A DNA stretch of 64,000 nucleotides from Holothuria scabra (GCA_037179385.1 CM074179.1:70699806-70763805), one strand, 5' to 3'. Counted from the stretch's first letter, positions 35,540-48,773 are shown. Translations and numbers: made by a program. The notes: generated by a model from the letters alone, not told the origin.

Positions 35540-36476
35540 TATGGAACGCCAAAACCGCCATCGCATATGACGATGTACTTCCATTTGGTGACGTTATTTT
35601 ACATGAAGATGTTAGTTCAAATGGCCATCTATCCAGGAATGATGACGTTCTTCCGTTTTTCGATGTTACCAACTCAAACGGCGTTCGATCACATATAACG
35701 ATGTACTTCCATTTGGTGGCGTTATTTTACATGACGATATTAGTTCAAATGGCCATCTATCCCGGGAATAATGGCGTTCTTCCGTTTTGCGATGTTACCA
35801 TCTTAAACGGCGTTCGATCAAACGGCGATGTGTATCCAAGACGTGTATCTAAGGCGTGTATCCAAGGCGTGTATCCAAGGGGAGTTCCTGTTCTCAGGTA
35901 TACATATTCAGCAAAGTTAAAACAAACCAATCACAATGGTTGTCATATAAAGAGATCTAGGTCTCGCACGTGTGAGCGCGGTTTCATACTAGTTACTAGT
36001 TACTAGTTAATAACCTCATACAACCACCTGTGTGCCCTAAGCAAAACGTTCAAAAGTTCAACGATCAGACGATGGATGAAATAATTGAATCCCTTCACAT
36101 CGTAAATGAAGACGAGGTGAAGGAAAACTTTCGGAGGGAAGCAGTAAGTTTGATCACTCATTGCAATGATAATGCTCGCCTTTACGTAGCCAAAGCCAAA
36201 CCTGATTGGCTGCATCTTTTACAAAACCATCCTTTAGATGGAATAGTCATCATTGGTAACTCCCCTTGGATACACGCCTTGGATACACGCCTTAGATACA
36301 CGTCTTGGATACACATCGCCGTTTGATCGAACGCCGTTTACGATGGTAACATGGAAAAACGGAAGAACGCCATTATTCCCGGGATAGATGGCCATTTGAA
36401 CTAACATCGTCATGTAAAATAACGCCACCAAATGGAAGTACATCGTCATATGCGATGGCGGTTTTGGCGTTCCATA
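35540..36476. mobile_element. 937-bp element with long inverted repeats, nested in the 7-kb element
   Basis: Starts TATGGAACGCCAAAACCGCC and ends with its inverse. The inverted arms extend some 220 bp (right arm about 36255-36476). In the left arm the block TACTTCCATTTGGTG...CGGCGTTCGATCA is present twice (35577 and 35702). Flanking CTAGAG lies at 35534-35539 and 36477-36482. The middle holds an open frame (36,030-36,326). The superfamily is unknown. Confidence 0.8.
36030..36326 (+). CDS. Unidentified open frame within the nested element
   Basis: 98 codons from ATG. The non-arm part reads QTMDEIIESLHIVNEDEVKE, then NFRREAVSLITHCNDNARLY and VAKAKPDWLHLLQNHPLDGI, after which it runs into the inverted arm. 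Composition looks like ordinary helical protein rather than noise, and an AG|ACG acceptor-like site and a GTAAGT donor-like site (inside GCAGTAAGTTTG) bracket part of it. It could be a captured host exon or a remnant of an element protein. I do not recognise the family, and the last ~25 codons are transposon arm. Confidence 0.3.
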   Translation: MCPKQNVQKFNDQTMDEIIESLHIVNEDEVKENFRREAVSLITHCNDNARLYVAKAKPDWLHLLQNHPLDGIVIIGNSPWIHALDTRLRYTSWIHIAV

Positions 36477-37825
36477 CTAGAGCCACTAACACTATTGAAC
36501 CGGCTGCCAAACCAACGCAATTGTACATAGGCCTAGGCCTACTATGTTATTTCAGTATCTAAATTACTACGCCATCATGTTCATAGGCCTATTCGAATTC
36601 CTGCCTAGCCTGTTGACAAGTTGTATGGTTTTCAGCATCATACCTCCTCCACCTTGCTGGAACAATTGCTCCACCTCATGCTTCCCATGGACTAGACACA
36701 GCCAGGTAAAAAACTTGCAAGTAACAGTTAATATGGTGGCGGTAAAGTTACCTAAATAACTTGTCAGGCCATCTGCGAGTCGGATCACTTACAGGTTGTA
36801 TGTCAATACTGTATACATACAATGCTTTGAACAGTATAATGTACAGTACAGTATGACAATGTTGTTTTGTTGTTGGTCCTAACAAGTAACATATGTTCAA
36901 CTTTCATTAGCCTCTGTATATATGTCTGTGCTGTACTACATGATATTCATGAATTAGACAAATGGGCAATATGGCAGCTGGTTTTGCATGCATATATGAA
37001 ATTGTCCAGAGATAGCTTTGTGGGCTTTACGCTAGTAGAGCAGCTACTAAGGGATTGTCCATACAACCAGATGTCTGCAGTATAGCTTTAGACAGGCTCA
37101 ACTTGAACCAATAGGTTGGACACTGGGCCGTAAAACTCTGTCTGACTAACAAACTAACTATAGACAGGCCGTATAATTAAAGTCCTGCTGATGCCTCTGT
37201 TATTTAAAAATATTTGATGTGCCCTCCCAAAATTGGTTTCAGGTTGCTTTAAGCACTGAGTGCATTCCCACTATTGGGAACCCTTCATGCAATTCCTGCA
37301 TAATCACCAATAGCCTTTATATTGTACCATATTCTCAAACAGCTTGTCCAGTTGGGTTACAAATTTAAAACCAGACTGTATTTTCACAGTGTTTCTCTAG
37401 CTAGCCTGTAGTTCCAGGACAACTTAAAAAATCCATTACCCCAACAAAAAGACCTTGGCCACTTACAAAATTCCTGAGTATATTTGAGCATTCCCATCAG
37501 GACCCCATGCACTGCTGTAAACATCCCCAGGTTGGGGCATTTCTCCCAGACAATTGGCTGATTTTAAGTGAAAAATATGAGCTACAGTTTACTTAGTATG
37601 TAAGAGAGGCAAAATTTTCATTTAGCCAGATAAGTGGACTCAGCTGCAGTGCATGGGCTCCGCTTTGATTTCAGGTCCAGTTGAAACCCATTCCGGGCCA
37701 GTTCTAAGTACAGGAAAACCTACATTCAATCAGGAATTGAGTCCAAGTTTATCCCTGTTCATACAGCTATAGCAACCATAGGCCTATTTCTTTACCAGAA
37801 AATACTATTGTTGTTTTACTACTTT

Positions 37826-37975
37826 TGGACTTGGACTCGGACTTGGACTCGCGAGAGCACTGGACTCAGACTTGGACTTGGACTCGAGCCCCTTGGACTT
37901 GGACTTGGACTCGGACTTGAGCTTTTGGACTTGGACTCGGACTTGGACTCGAGCTTGTTGGACTCGACTACAGCC
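37826..37975. repeat. GGACTT/GGACTC hexamer array, right end
   Basis: Same hexamers as the left array and on the same strand (not inverted), followed by GACTCGACTACAGCCCTG, the element end. Confidence 0.85.
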
Positions 37976-38425
37976 CTGCTACATTCCAGTGCAGTGCAGC
38001 CTTAGACTGCGCAGCGGCGTAACAGTCGGTCAATCATTCGACGACAGTGTTCTTAACGGCAAGGCACTGAAGTCAGACGGTATTGAAGTACAGGTAAGCA
38101 GTATACGTTTCGTTTGCGTTCCCATTCCTTTACGTGTACGTCCATAATGAACGTATATGCTTGATGACGGATGGATTTTGAAAAACTCTGCAATTCGCGT
38201 GCGTAGCAGTTCGCTTGGCCATTAATTTAATGTTGTACTTGTGCGCAGGAGAACCTATATCGAACCTTGCAAGTAGGCGAAAAACTATTTTTCGTGCGTA
38301 GCGGTTCGTTATTGCAATACGTTCATGCGGAATTTGTGTGCACGAGAAGGTACCGAGTCGCATAAGCAGTCGAAAAAGCACGTGACAAGTAGAGCAATCC
38401 CTTCGAAGCTGTAGGCTTCGATTAA

Positions 38426-39345
38426 AGCAGCTTATGCTGTTTGATGAAAAAAAAATAACCTTCATCGTTAATCTTCAATCTTGCTCTTCCATTTGATACC
38501 AACCCGATAGAAATCCTTCACGCCAGGTTTTTTCCGGTGAAATTTCACTAATTAGAGCGCTAATTACAATAGAAAAAAACTTCATCTACTTTTTTGACCC
38601 ACTTTTTTCGGCTAAACTCTTATGCAAAGACAACGGGCTCTTATCTCAATTTGACCAATCACAATGCAAGATATGAATGACGTGAAATTATGCCTACCCT
38701 TTGACACAACGATGTACGTATTGCCAATATATCACACATGTTGTGTACATGCATTACAGGAGTCCTTTCACAACCGTTCGGGCCCAACACAGAATGACAG
38801 TTAGTTTCACACGTACGTAACCCAAAGATTGTTTTTGAATGCCAAGCCACAGCATCAAATCAAAGAGAAAATGAACATTATCTTGAAACTTGGGACGGAT
38901 TCAAATAGCGCAATCAGCGACAAAATTAAAAACTGAACGATGGAGCCGAAACAAGTGAATAGGAATTTGTCACTGAATCTGGGTTCACAAATGAAACGAA
39001 CGAATTGCGCAGCCGGTTCGATGCGATGTGCAAATTGGACACGTAAAGGCCGTTTGAATAACGTATGTACCAATTGAACGAAATTTCACTGTCTGTTTTG
39101 TTTACGTTTTGCTTGACTCCTTCTCAAAATGACCTTCTGAATATGCATCAAATTCGTGGGCGGAGCTAGAGCAAGATAATAAGGCAGAATAGCGTTTGGA
39201 AACCGTTGAAATCTTTTCGAATTTTTTCGAATTTTCGGAGAAAAGACTAAAGTACGTTAGTTTTTAAAGCTTTTTACATTTGTATGGAGTACAGCCCATA
39301 CATTTGATGAACACTGGAAACGTAAAAATAACAGCATAAGCTGCT
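38426..39345. mobile_element. 920-bp TTAA-flanked element
   Basis: TTAA lies at 38422-38425 and 39346-39349. The ends are AGCAGCTTATGCTGTT and AACAGCATAAGCTGCT, exact inverse matches over 16 bp. There is no long ORF. The TTAA target suggests a piggyBac-type non-autonomous element. Confidence 0.8.
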
Positions 39346-39349
39346 TTAA

Positions 39350-42300
39350 TGATCTAATCGTAAAATTGACACAATAGTTTCTGGAACAGCGCCATCAACT
39401 ATGCACTTCCGTCATCAGCAAATCGCACCGTCTGCTTGCAACTATCACTTGAAATATATATACTAAGTTCAAGACGCTTATGAGAGGGGCGAGTTTTTTT
39501 CCTTTGCATCTCGCTTTTAGCTCAACGCTAGAATATGGGGAAGACGGCAAGTAAATAAGCAATACGCAGACTATCTTGAGAGGCAATATAGTAACAAATT
39601 TTCTTAAGTTTGCTGAAGTGCCCTTTCGGGAAATTTATTTAACAGTGGAGGAAACAGATAAGACCTCATTGATGATTTCAAACATTAGTATGATTTGGGG
39701 ATTGGAACGAAATTTCAGATCTGTATATAACATTATAAAAAAAAACATGGGTATTATCGAGGAAAATAACAAACATTCACTAAAACCAATGCATCTGAAG
39801 TGACAGTTTAGAGCACAAGGGACATTTATATCACACAATTTTAGTACTTACGTGACACGTTTTCTGACACCTGATTATTATCGCATCTCGGGGCAGGGAG
39901 CTTGGTATACAGCGTCGAATCCTCTTTGCCACATAGTGGTCAAGTCCGGATAAAAAGGGAAATCTTTTAGAATCTATAGCAGCACATAACATTATGATTA
40001 CCATTATTATTGTTATAATTATTTCTGACACTGTCTTGTTTTGCCGTAGCAGCGCTGATTTATTTTATGGAAGGTGTCTTATGGAGTATTTTTGCGTTCG
40101 GATTTGTCATGTATAACAAACCGTTAATCCGTTAGTACGAGTGTTTTCCCATGCGGAATCATAGTCCACGAATCTTAGCGATTCACATTATGACCCAAAA
40201 ATAAATGTACTTTGTTTAGGCTACATTTATTTAAAGTGGTTAAGTCAGATAGACCTATAAATAAACAAATAAAAAATCAATGAAAGGTGTAAGGATTGCC
40301 ATATCCAGTGATTTCCGATTTGTTTTTTACCAAAATTTCTCTTTCGGTTATGCTATACACGTCAACTAGGTCGGACTCCAATTAAAAAAATAGTGCATGT
40401 CAACACGTGCTTCAAAAAAGTGAGGCTAAGCAGCTGTTCGGATTCTGATTGTGGTTAATAAGTAACGATAAGCTTAGAACTCGTTTTTATGATGAATGAT
40501 ATGTGGATTTTTAGGAAATGACAGATAAATGACGCATCATCTTAATTTTTCAGATACCATCCTTAACCATTAATTTTGTTTATTGCTTCATATTTAAATT
40601 TAGTCCAAATTGTCATTTTGTTTTCTAGAAAGACGACTTCCCCTGATCACTGAAACTTTTAACAGGAGTTCCCCCAACCCACTTCTGCCAAATTAGTTGA
40701 AAGAGGAGTAATATATTATGAACTCTTAGCTTCTCTTAAGAAGCGGCAGACAAATAAATCATTTGCTCACATTGTTTCACTTCAGAATGGTTTTCCTAGA
40801 ATCGACCAATAACTGAAGTCCGTTGTTTTCTTCATTTTTAAGATCCTGTTTTATTGGTTCTTGTGTAGTTGATATAAGTTGAAGAAATTTAAATACTTAA
40901 TACTTAGTTCCAGGTAAACTGCAACATTTGCGTAAAATTGTTTCAAACACACCTTTTGCTCCCTTCAATTCCATTTTCTGGGATTGTCACCGGCTGGTAC
41001 AGCTAGCTGTAAATTGACTGAGATGATATTTGGAAAATGTAAGTACAAAGTATGCACTACATTTAAATTAATCGTAAAAAGCTTTAAAGGTAACAATATC
41101 AGTCACGTCAGCGACATATTAGTATCAGGAAAAAGTAGGAAAACCATGCATGTAAGGCAATTTAACACCATTTTAAACATTGTTAAGTAATAAATGATGA
41201 AAAAAGAAAGTTGTCTAACTTTCACCTTCAATGTAATATTTTGAGCAAAAACTGACAGTTATTTCAAAGGTTTTCACTTTGGACAAACCTACTGAAACTG
41301 TGCCGCATAACAGTTTAAGGTTGGATTGGTTAAAACTTGCACTTTGGAATATAAATTTATTAAAGCAGTGCCCAAAGAACTAAAATGTCGCTTAACGTTT
41401 TGTAATGGCAGAATATTTACTGGGCATTCACAAATTGATTTTGATAGTTATGCACATCGGCGTACGGGGTAATTTTTCATGAGGGGGCAAGAGCATTTTG
41501 TGCCCGAATTATGTCACCTTTTACTAAGAATTCCAGCTGGTTTGACTTTCAAAAAAAAAAAAAAACAGAGAGCGAGGATTTTTGTCTTTATCGTTTCAAT
41601 CAATACGACATTGATATAATACTTGCGGCTTGATTGTTGAATTAAAACGTTGTTATAACATGGATTAATTAAAAAATTGTATCGATTTATGCATAATTTT
41701 TTGTGATTTGTTATATTATTTTTTATAATCTAGAATACCAGCCATGTGGTGTCTCCTCTTATGCGTTTAATGTTTCCCAAATTACCATACAGTCAGACAG
41801 CCGTTATTTGTTCTTCTCTTTATTTTAGGGAGCGTAAAGTACGGTGATCTTAGAAGTGCTTTCACGCCATCATCGATCAAACAAAGCCAATAAAATTCTT
41901 ATTTGAAAACAATTTTCAAAGGCAAATTTGTATACTCGTGAGATGTCTGAAAGCTGGGAACGTTTAACGATAGTTTACGATTAAGTATGTCATTTGCTTT
42001 GCTTTTCATTTTGTTGGCGCTATTGGTTGGTGTGGGTATTAAAGCACCTTTACGGGTACTTGAATTCTTCTGATCTCTTTTTATAACGTATGATAAAAAT
42101 GTCCTTCGCAAAGAGTGAAAAGGCGTCAGTGCACCATAGATCCATTCAGATCAAATTGTAATAACTCAAATTTAAGTCTTTTCAGAGAAAAAATGCAGTC
42201 ATCCGAAATTAATATAGGCTATCGCAGTGGGCTGCCCTGTTTCATGATTGGTGCTTGAAAGTCATGTGACAATATTTGTTCCCCTCAAATGTAACTATCA

Positions 42301-45139
42301 CTAGGAGTAATTGCTTAATTGGTTTACTTTGAGTGTGCAATTATCAAGTCCTAAATATTTTGAAGATTATTTCAAAAGAATAAGAAAAACGATTTGAGAA
42401 TTAGCTGTAGTTACTTCAAAATACGTTTTGGGGACTAAGTTTTGCCCTTTAAGCTAGATCTACACCTCAGTTTAATTTTCGAGTGATTTATAAAGCTAAG
42501 TAAGAGCTAGAGATGAAAACAACGTGGTCCAAAAATGCCCGAAACTTTCCATATCGAGCAAAAACATCAACATTCCGACTGGCTTATTTGTCTTTGCTTG
42601 AAACGATTACTGCACTTAAAAGAAGGGTTTAAGGTTATTTTGGGGATTTTGAATGTCAGAGGGATACTTATTCTAAGCATTATGGTGAAATTTGCATTGA
42701 AATCCGAAGTGTAGTTCTCAAGATATGAGCACGTAAAGTTTTCACATTTTCAACAAAAACGTGAACTTGAAGCAAGCACGTATGACATCAAATCTCCACA
42801 TTAGTGCACAGTCTTTTGTTCTTCTTTAAACTTTAGAGTTGATTTTCTTCTAAAAAAACCCACATTATTTAAAGAATGCTGCCCTCAAACTCACTTTCGA
42901 ACTAAAATGTATTGACTTCATTTACTGATATCTCGAAAACCACATGTCAGATTTGAATGAAACTCTCACCACCCGTGTAGTTTTGGTTCCTCTTTCACAT
43001 ATGAAAATTAAATTTTTGCTTAAATCTTCCCTTTAAGGGTGAGTACGTAATAATGGCGTAGGAATAATGACATTGCAAATAAATGATGCCGTAGTAGTGT
43101 ATGCTCCGAATAGGCCTGTCACAATTTCATGACATAGTTACATTTGAAATGACGAAGTTCATCTCAATTGTTCTTGGGAATTATTACATGATGACAGTAT
43201 CTTGAGGGAACTACTACTACATCGGGCTCTTACGAACAATTTAACATGTGAAATGTGCAGGTATGTAAGTTAATCATATGCAAATATTAAGCGTCCAACA
43301 TGAAACTTAGTACGAACACTTATGCATGTAAATACATTGGGTGGAGAAACATTACCGGGTTCGTTTTAATGCATTATAGACAGATGAAACATGATTGTAC
43401 ACGTATTTCGCTGAACTATGTAAAACTTTGGAATGTTATTGGTTCTGGGAGCTGGTCGATTATATACACAGAAACGCACGCACACGTAGGCTGCAGTAAC
43501 TGTTGTGACGTTTGGTACACGTTACAACTATATAGGACCATCATGAATTACTTTCATACTCTTAGGTCATTCATGTAGTCTCGTGCACAGTGATAGTCCA
43601 GGGACGAAACAGTCCCAAAGTCAAATATCCTCCCCACTGGAGAGTTTTTAACACCGACTTTAGGCACGTAGCCAGGATTGTGTCATTGGGGGGGAGGGTG
43701 GCGTCATGAGGGGGGTTTGAGGTTTTGATGCACGACGTGAGGGAAAAGTCTTAGAGAGAAACAAACCGCTATTTTAGGTATTTTTTGCATTGCAAGGTTG
43801 GGTTATGGGGGGGGGGGTGTTGGGAGGTTTTCACCCCCAACATCCCCCATGGCTATGCCAATGAGCGGCTTATTACATCAAAGTCCCACTGGAAGTTATT
43901 CCCACCTCACGTCTCCACTGGGTCAGTAGCTAAACATTGACTGGTTTTAGTCATAACTGCATAACAAATTGACCCTTTGGTGGGTGTTGAGCCGACTCGA
44001 ATGTAAACACAAATTAGTCAAAAGGTGCCTCTTATTGACTAATAATTGACCCAATTGAGTAAGCTTTTGACAGAGTTTAAGCTGCTTCACCAGGTTTTGC
44101 CTGATATTACTAAGTCCATTACCACTAAATTAGTCAGACATCATCATTTACTGGACAAATATGAGTGACTAACGTGGTAAGTCAATTCAGAGACCACAGT
44201 TCACAGTGCAGGGGAGAGGGCGCTGTAGTCTGTTGCTGTCACAACAACACTTCATCCATGATTGCGTTTAACTGGTTCCCCTGGCTGAAAATCCAAATCC
44301 ATTGAATGAACTGTCTTTAGACTTATTCATGGCTATGAGCGTAAACTTACTGGAAGAATCACACACCTTTCTGTAGGTTTATGCAAGTAACTTGTCCAAG
44401 GACTTTGTCCATCATTTGAAGCCTTAGTTTAGTTGATTTCAATCATTTATAGTAATGTCAAGTTTTCGTACATAAAACGTAAATTTTAATTCACTTCTTT
44501 AATCGGTAACCAAGTATCGATTTGTTTCCCTTTTCACCCTACTTTGGTTAATTTGGACCAGAACTGTCTACAGTTTGACATATACATTGTGACTTCACCT
44601 GCTTAAAAATAGGGCCACTCTGACCAGACCTCACAAAGGGGAGGTCGGGTGTAATAAAATCCTCCTTATCTGTTCATGTATTTGTTGTAAGAAACCACTA
44701 TCACTTCTAGAATAGCACTTAACCCATGCCCTGTGAGGGTTTTTTTTCCAGTTGATTACACAGTCTATTTACACAGCAGACAAGCTATTGAAATATCCAG
44801 TGATTGCAGAGTTAAACCTTTTGTTTAGATTACGAACAGGAAGTCTTTCATTACCCAAAGAAGGTCTCATATGTCACTGAGAATAAATCAGCCATGTTCA
44901 GAGAAACAAAATTTGATTGGATTTGGTAACAGATAGCCAGTTTATGATTCCAAAACCAGAGTTTGGATCTTTAAGCAGATGAGTTTGTAATGAAAATAAT
45001 ATTAACATCAGGTACTGGTTAATTCGAGTGCTTGAGCTGTAGGGTCTACCTACTGTATTTGTTTTTATGCCGTCTGATTTACATTTTTAAGTTGTGACGA
45101 GGGCTAAATATCTTTTCTTTGAAATTTCTAAATCATCCA
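39350..45139. other. No gene recognised; scattered degenerate repeats
   Basis: Open frames are short. 41,455-41,530 is a fragment of the unit that starts the 45-kb array (GGGGTAATTTTTCAT, GCCCGAATTATGTCACC). About 42,220-42,448 is an AGGGCA-family MITE ending TTTGCCCT-TTAA. 43,668-43,863 has degenerate GTAGCCAGGATTG and GGCTATGCCAATG ends like the 27.8-kb hAT-like family. Confidence 0.45.
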
Positions 45140-47160
45140 GATAAGATTCTTTACATAGGGGTACGGGGATAATTTTCTATGGGGGAGGGGGGGCAAGAAC
45201 ATTTTTTGCCCGAATAATGTCACCGTTTATCACATGAATTGACGTAATTATCATACTGGTGGCCATCTTACTTTTCCGGTATCTTGGTTGACCTAACTTC
45301 CAACAAAAATATTCCCAAGATATGATTCCAATTTATATGTAATAAATTTTGGCCAGCCTTTGAGAGTAGATGTGTTTAAACTATTTAAAATGATTATTTC
45401 TATGAATTATAATTGTTATTTTACTGACATTTAGACTGAGATTTCCGCCATCTTATTTAGGTTGAGGTCCTTTACAAACTATGAAAAATAAAGTTAAAAA
45501 TATGCTATGATCTTATATAAAAATAATTACTAAGAATTGAAATATATTTTTATAGATTATTTTTTTGGTATTAATATTTGAATGACATAATTATCACATT
45601 CGCGGACATTTTACTTTTCATCCATCTAAGTTTAGATTTAGAAAAGATAAAATTCTTTTCATAGGGGTGCAGGGGTAATTTTCTATTAGGGGAGAAGAAC
45701 ATTTATTGCCCGAATAATGTCACCGTTTATCACGTGAATTGACATAGTTATCATACTGGCCGACATCTTACTTTTCCGCCATCTTGGTTGACCTAATTTC
45801 CGACAAAAATGTTCCCAAAATATGATTTCAATTTATATGTAATAAAATATGGCCAGATTTTAAGAGCAGATATGTTTAAACTATTTAAAATGATTATTTT
45901 TCGTATTATTTTCAAAAATTATGATTTGATATTTTGGCGGCCATTTTGTGATTTCTGCCATCTTGGTTGGGCTGAGGTCCTGCAAAAACTGTCTAAAATA
46001 AAGTTTAAGAAATATGATATAATTCTCACATCAAAATATTTTAAGGTTTCGATTGAAATATATTTTTATAGATTAATTTTGTAGGGTATTTTATTGTAAA
46101 TTGATATGATAATCGTCGCATTGGGTTCCTTTGCTTTTCCATCAGCTTGGTTGACCTCAAAAAGGAAAAGTATTATCCAAATATAATTTCAATTTATATG
46201 TTGTAAGACATGACCACCAAGTTTTAAAGGCAGCTTTGTTTTAATTATTTGAAATGATTATATTTCATATCATTGTTATAAATTTTGATTGTCCTTTTCG
46301 GCGTCTATTTTGTGAGTTCCACCATCTTGGTTAAACCGAGGTCCTGCAAAAACTAAAAAAAATAATGTGTTAAAATATACTTTAATCTCATATCAAAATT
46401 TTAAGGAGATCTGATTGAAATAAATTTTAGTGATTATTTTTTATTTATTGTTAATTGATATAATTATTGCATTGGCGGCCATTTTGTTTTTCCGCAGCTT
46501 GGTTGACCTCAAAAAGGAAAGATTGTAATCGAAGTATAATTTCAATTTTTATGTCGTAAATATGGCCAGGTTTGAAGGGCAGATATATTTTAATTATTTT
46601 TAGTGATGATTTTTCCTATTATTTTTACAAACTATAATTGTCATTTTGGCGGTCATTTTGTGATTTCCGCCATCTTGGTTAAGCTGAGGTCCTGCAAAAA
46701 CTATCAACAATAAAGTTTAAAAATATGCTATAATCTCATAACAAAACATTTAGGAGTCTTGATAACAATATATTTTTATGATTATTTTCGTATTTTATTT
46801 TAAATTGACAAAATTATCGCCTTGACGGTCATGTTAATTTTCCGCCATCTTGGTTGCCTTAAAAAAGAAATAAATGTTATCAAATATAATTTTAATCTTT
46901 TTGTGGTACAATATGGCGAGATTTTAAAGGCAGCAATGTTTAGATTATTTAAATGATTATTTTCAATCCATTGTTTTTATAAATTATGATTAATTCGGCG
47001 GCCGTTATTTCTGCCATCTTGGTAAGGTTGAGGTCCTGTAAAAATATCAGACATGATGCCTAAAAGTATTCTTTAATTTTTAATCGAAATGTATTTTTAA
47101 TGAATCTTTTGGAATTCTTTTAACATTGTTTTTTTTTTAATTTTTCCCACTTTTTGACCG
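45140..47160. repeat. AT-rich satellite-like array with YY1-type motifs
   Basis: Units of about 350 bp, each made of two related ~175-bp halves. Each half carries a GGCGGCCATTTTG block and/or CCGCCATCTTGGTT. Motif positions include 45445, 45777, 45956, 46319, 46667, 46842 and 47011. A block with TTGCCCGAATAATGTCACCG occurs twice at the left side (45209 and 45706). Open frames are incidental. Confidence 0.8.
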
Positions 47161-48434
47161 TTGACCCGGCTACACCCCTTTGTCACAGGAATAAATGTAT
47201 AGAAACTAATTGAATCTTGAGAGTTTAAATATGTTATGGGATGTCTAGATATCACGTTCCATGTAGGTAACAGTGTTTTTGTACAAATTCAGGGTAGAAA
47301 TTGCTGTATCAAAATGGGTGCACCACAATTTGAGCATCGTTCAAAATTGGTGACCTTTTGACCTCTGACACATATTTACCCTTTTTACTTTTTTCGTGAT
47401 CAAGGCAAATATTACGATGTGTCATTCATCAAAAAGTAACAATTTTTTCTTATTGCTATCTGAATTTCCCCTACCCCAAAATATAGTCACTCAGCTGTCC
47501 GATGCACTATCAACATTTAAACCCATAGAAACCACAGTTCATCCCTAAGAAATCAGTGTTAATATAAAAAAAATCTAGAAATTTATACTTCAAATTATAT
47601 TCCTATCTCTATTTCATGAATTCTATGGCGGGGTGTTAGGTGGACCCCGGCCCTCCATGCTCAATAGGTCAAAGGGATACACCTTTATGTGTGTTTACAG
47701 CTGATGACTGGATGTAAACACACGTTAAACAGTATGTGCCCGTTCAGAGCAGCGCTCAAATGTTTTGTTACCAGTTGACCTGAACAGAAAGGCCACGCAC
47801 GCATGCGCAGATATCAACTCCCAATTCTTCTATTACGACATTAAACCTGCAAAGATTTTTGGGTGTAAGAAGTGGTGAAGGGTGTGGTATATATTTTTTC
47901 TTTCACATGAGAGAATTCTGCCCATTGAAAAGTGCACGTAATGATTTGGCCGATGCCATCACTTAGCTGATTTTTGAACAATAGAAACCCCGAAACAACA
48001 ATAGGTGCTCACTGGATCACATGATATCTAACAATGTGGCTCTTTGTCAGTTGTTCAACAAGCGAGGCTTTCAAGGACGCGATAAGTTAATCCAAGCTTC
48101 AAGGTAGCTGATTCTGTAATGTCCGTCACAGGATATTAACCTTGGGATGCTTAGCTTTGTACTCTTTCCGTAAAGTACACTGAGGTAGTGATTCATTCTG
48201 AGATCTGCATATAAAATGCAACGAGTTAGCTGGATGTTTCGCATAAGTTCTTCAAAATAATCACACAGGAAGGTACGTGTTATTACCGAAATGTTGTGAG
48301 TCTAATTATAAACTTCCTGGAATGACATAAACCGGAAACCTTTTCGAACCGCCAAATTCTTGTGATCAAGTACACAATACACATTTTATACCAACTACGT
48401 ACCTATATACACATATTCTGCCAAGTCACACAAT

Positions 48435-48679
48435 CAGTAGCGTAGCCATGCTTGTCTCATGGGGAAGGTTTTGGAGAACGACCTGAGGTAAAGTTCTGAG
48501 GGGAGGGGGAAACGGCTATTGTTAGTCTCCAGGTGCAAGATAGTGCAATGTTGGTGCCTCAGATGTAATTAAGTTTATCGTGATGTGTATGTTGCAACTA
48601 TGTTTTTCAAGGTTGGGCCATGATGGGAGGGGGGTTGGGTTCAACCCCCAGTATCCATCCCACCGTGGCTCCGCCGTTG
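48435..48679. mobile_element. 245-bp hAT-like MITE
   Basis: The ends are CAGTAGCGTAGCC and, inverted, CAACGGCGGAGCC. Flanking CACACAAT and CACAAAAT match at 7 of 8 bases. It resembles the ends of the 27.8-kb element. Confidence 0.7.
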
Positions 48680-48773
48680 CACAAAATCGTTATTATCGAA
48701 CCAAACCAACGCAAGATCCGAATAACATTTGGTTGCAAAATAAATACTACGATCTTTGTCTGCCCTAGTGAAT

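Larger units (their letters stand above)
30899..37978. mobile_element. 7.08-kb hAT-like composite element
   Basis: The perfect 8-bp duplication CTACATTC lies at 30891-30898 and 37979-37986. The ends are CAGGGCTGTAG and CTACAGCCCTG, exact inverse matches. Both ends carry arrays of GGACTT/GGACTC hexamers. No open frame over about 110 codons and no hAT transposase motif was seen inside, so it is non-autonomous or decayed. It contains a nested 937-bp element (35540-36476) and a TTAA-type repeat near 31.8-32.1 kb. Confidence 0.85.

Noticed and set aside
43668..43863. Full hAT-like MITE
   Set aside because: The GTAGCCAGG and GGCTATGCC ends are degenerate and no target duplication was found, so it is only noted as a probable relic.
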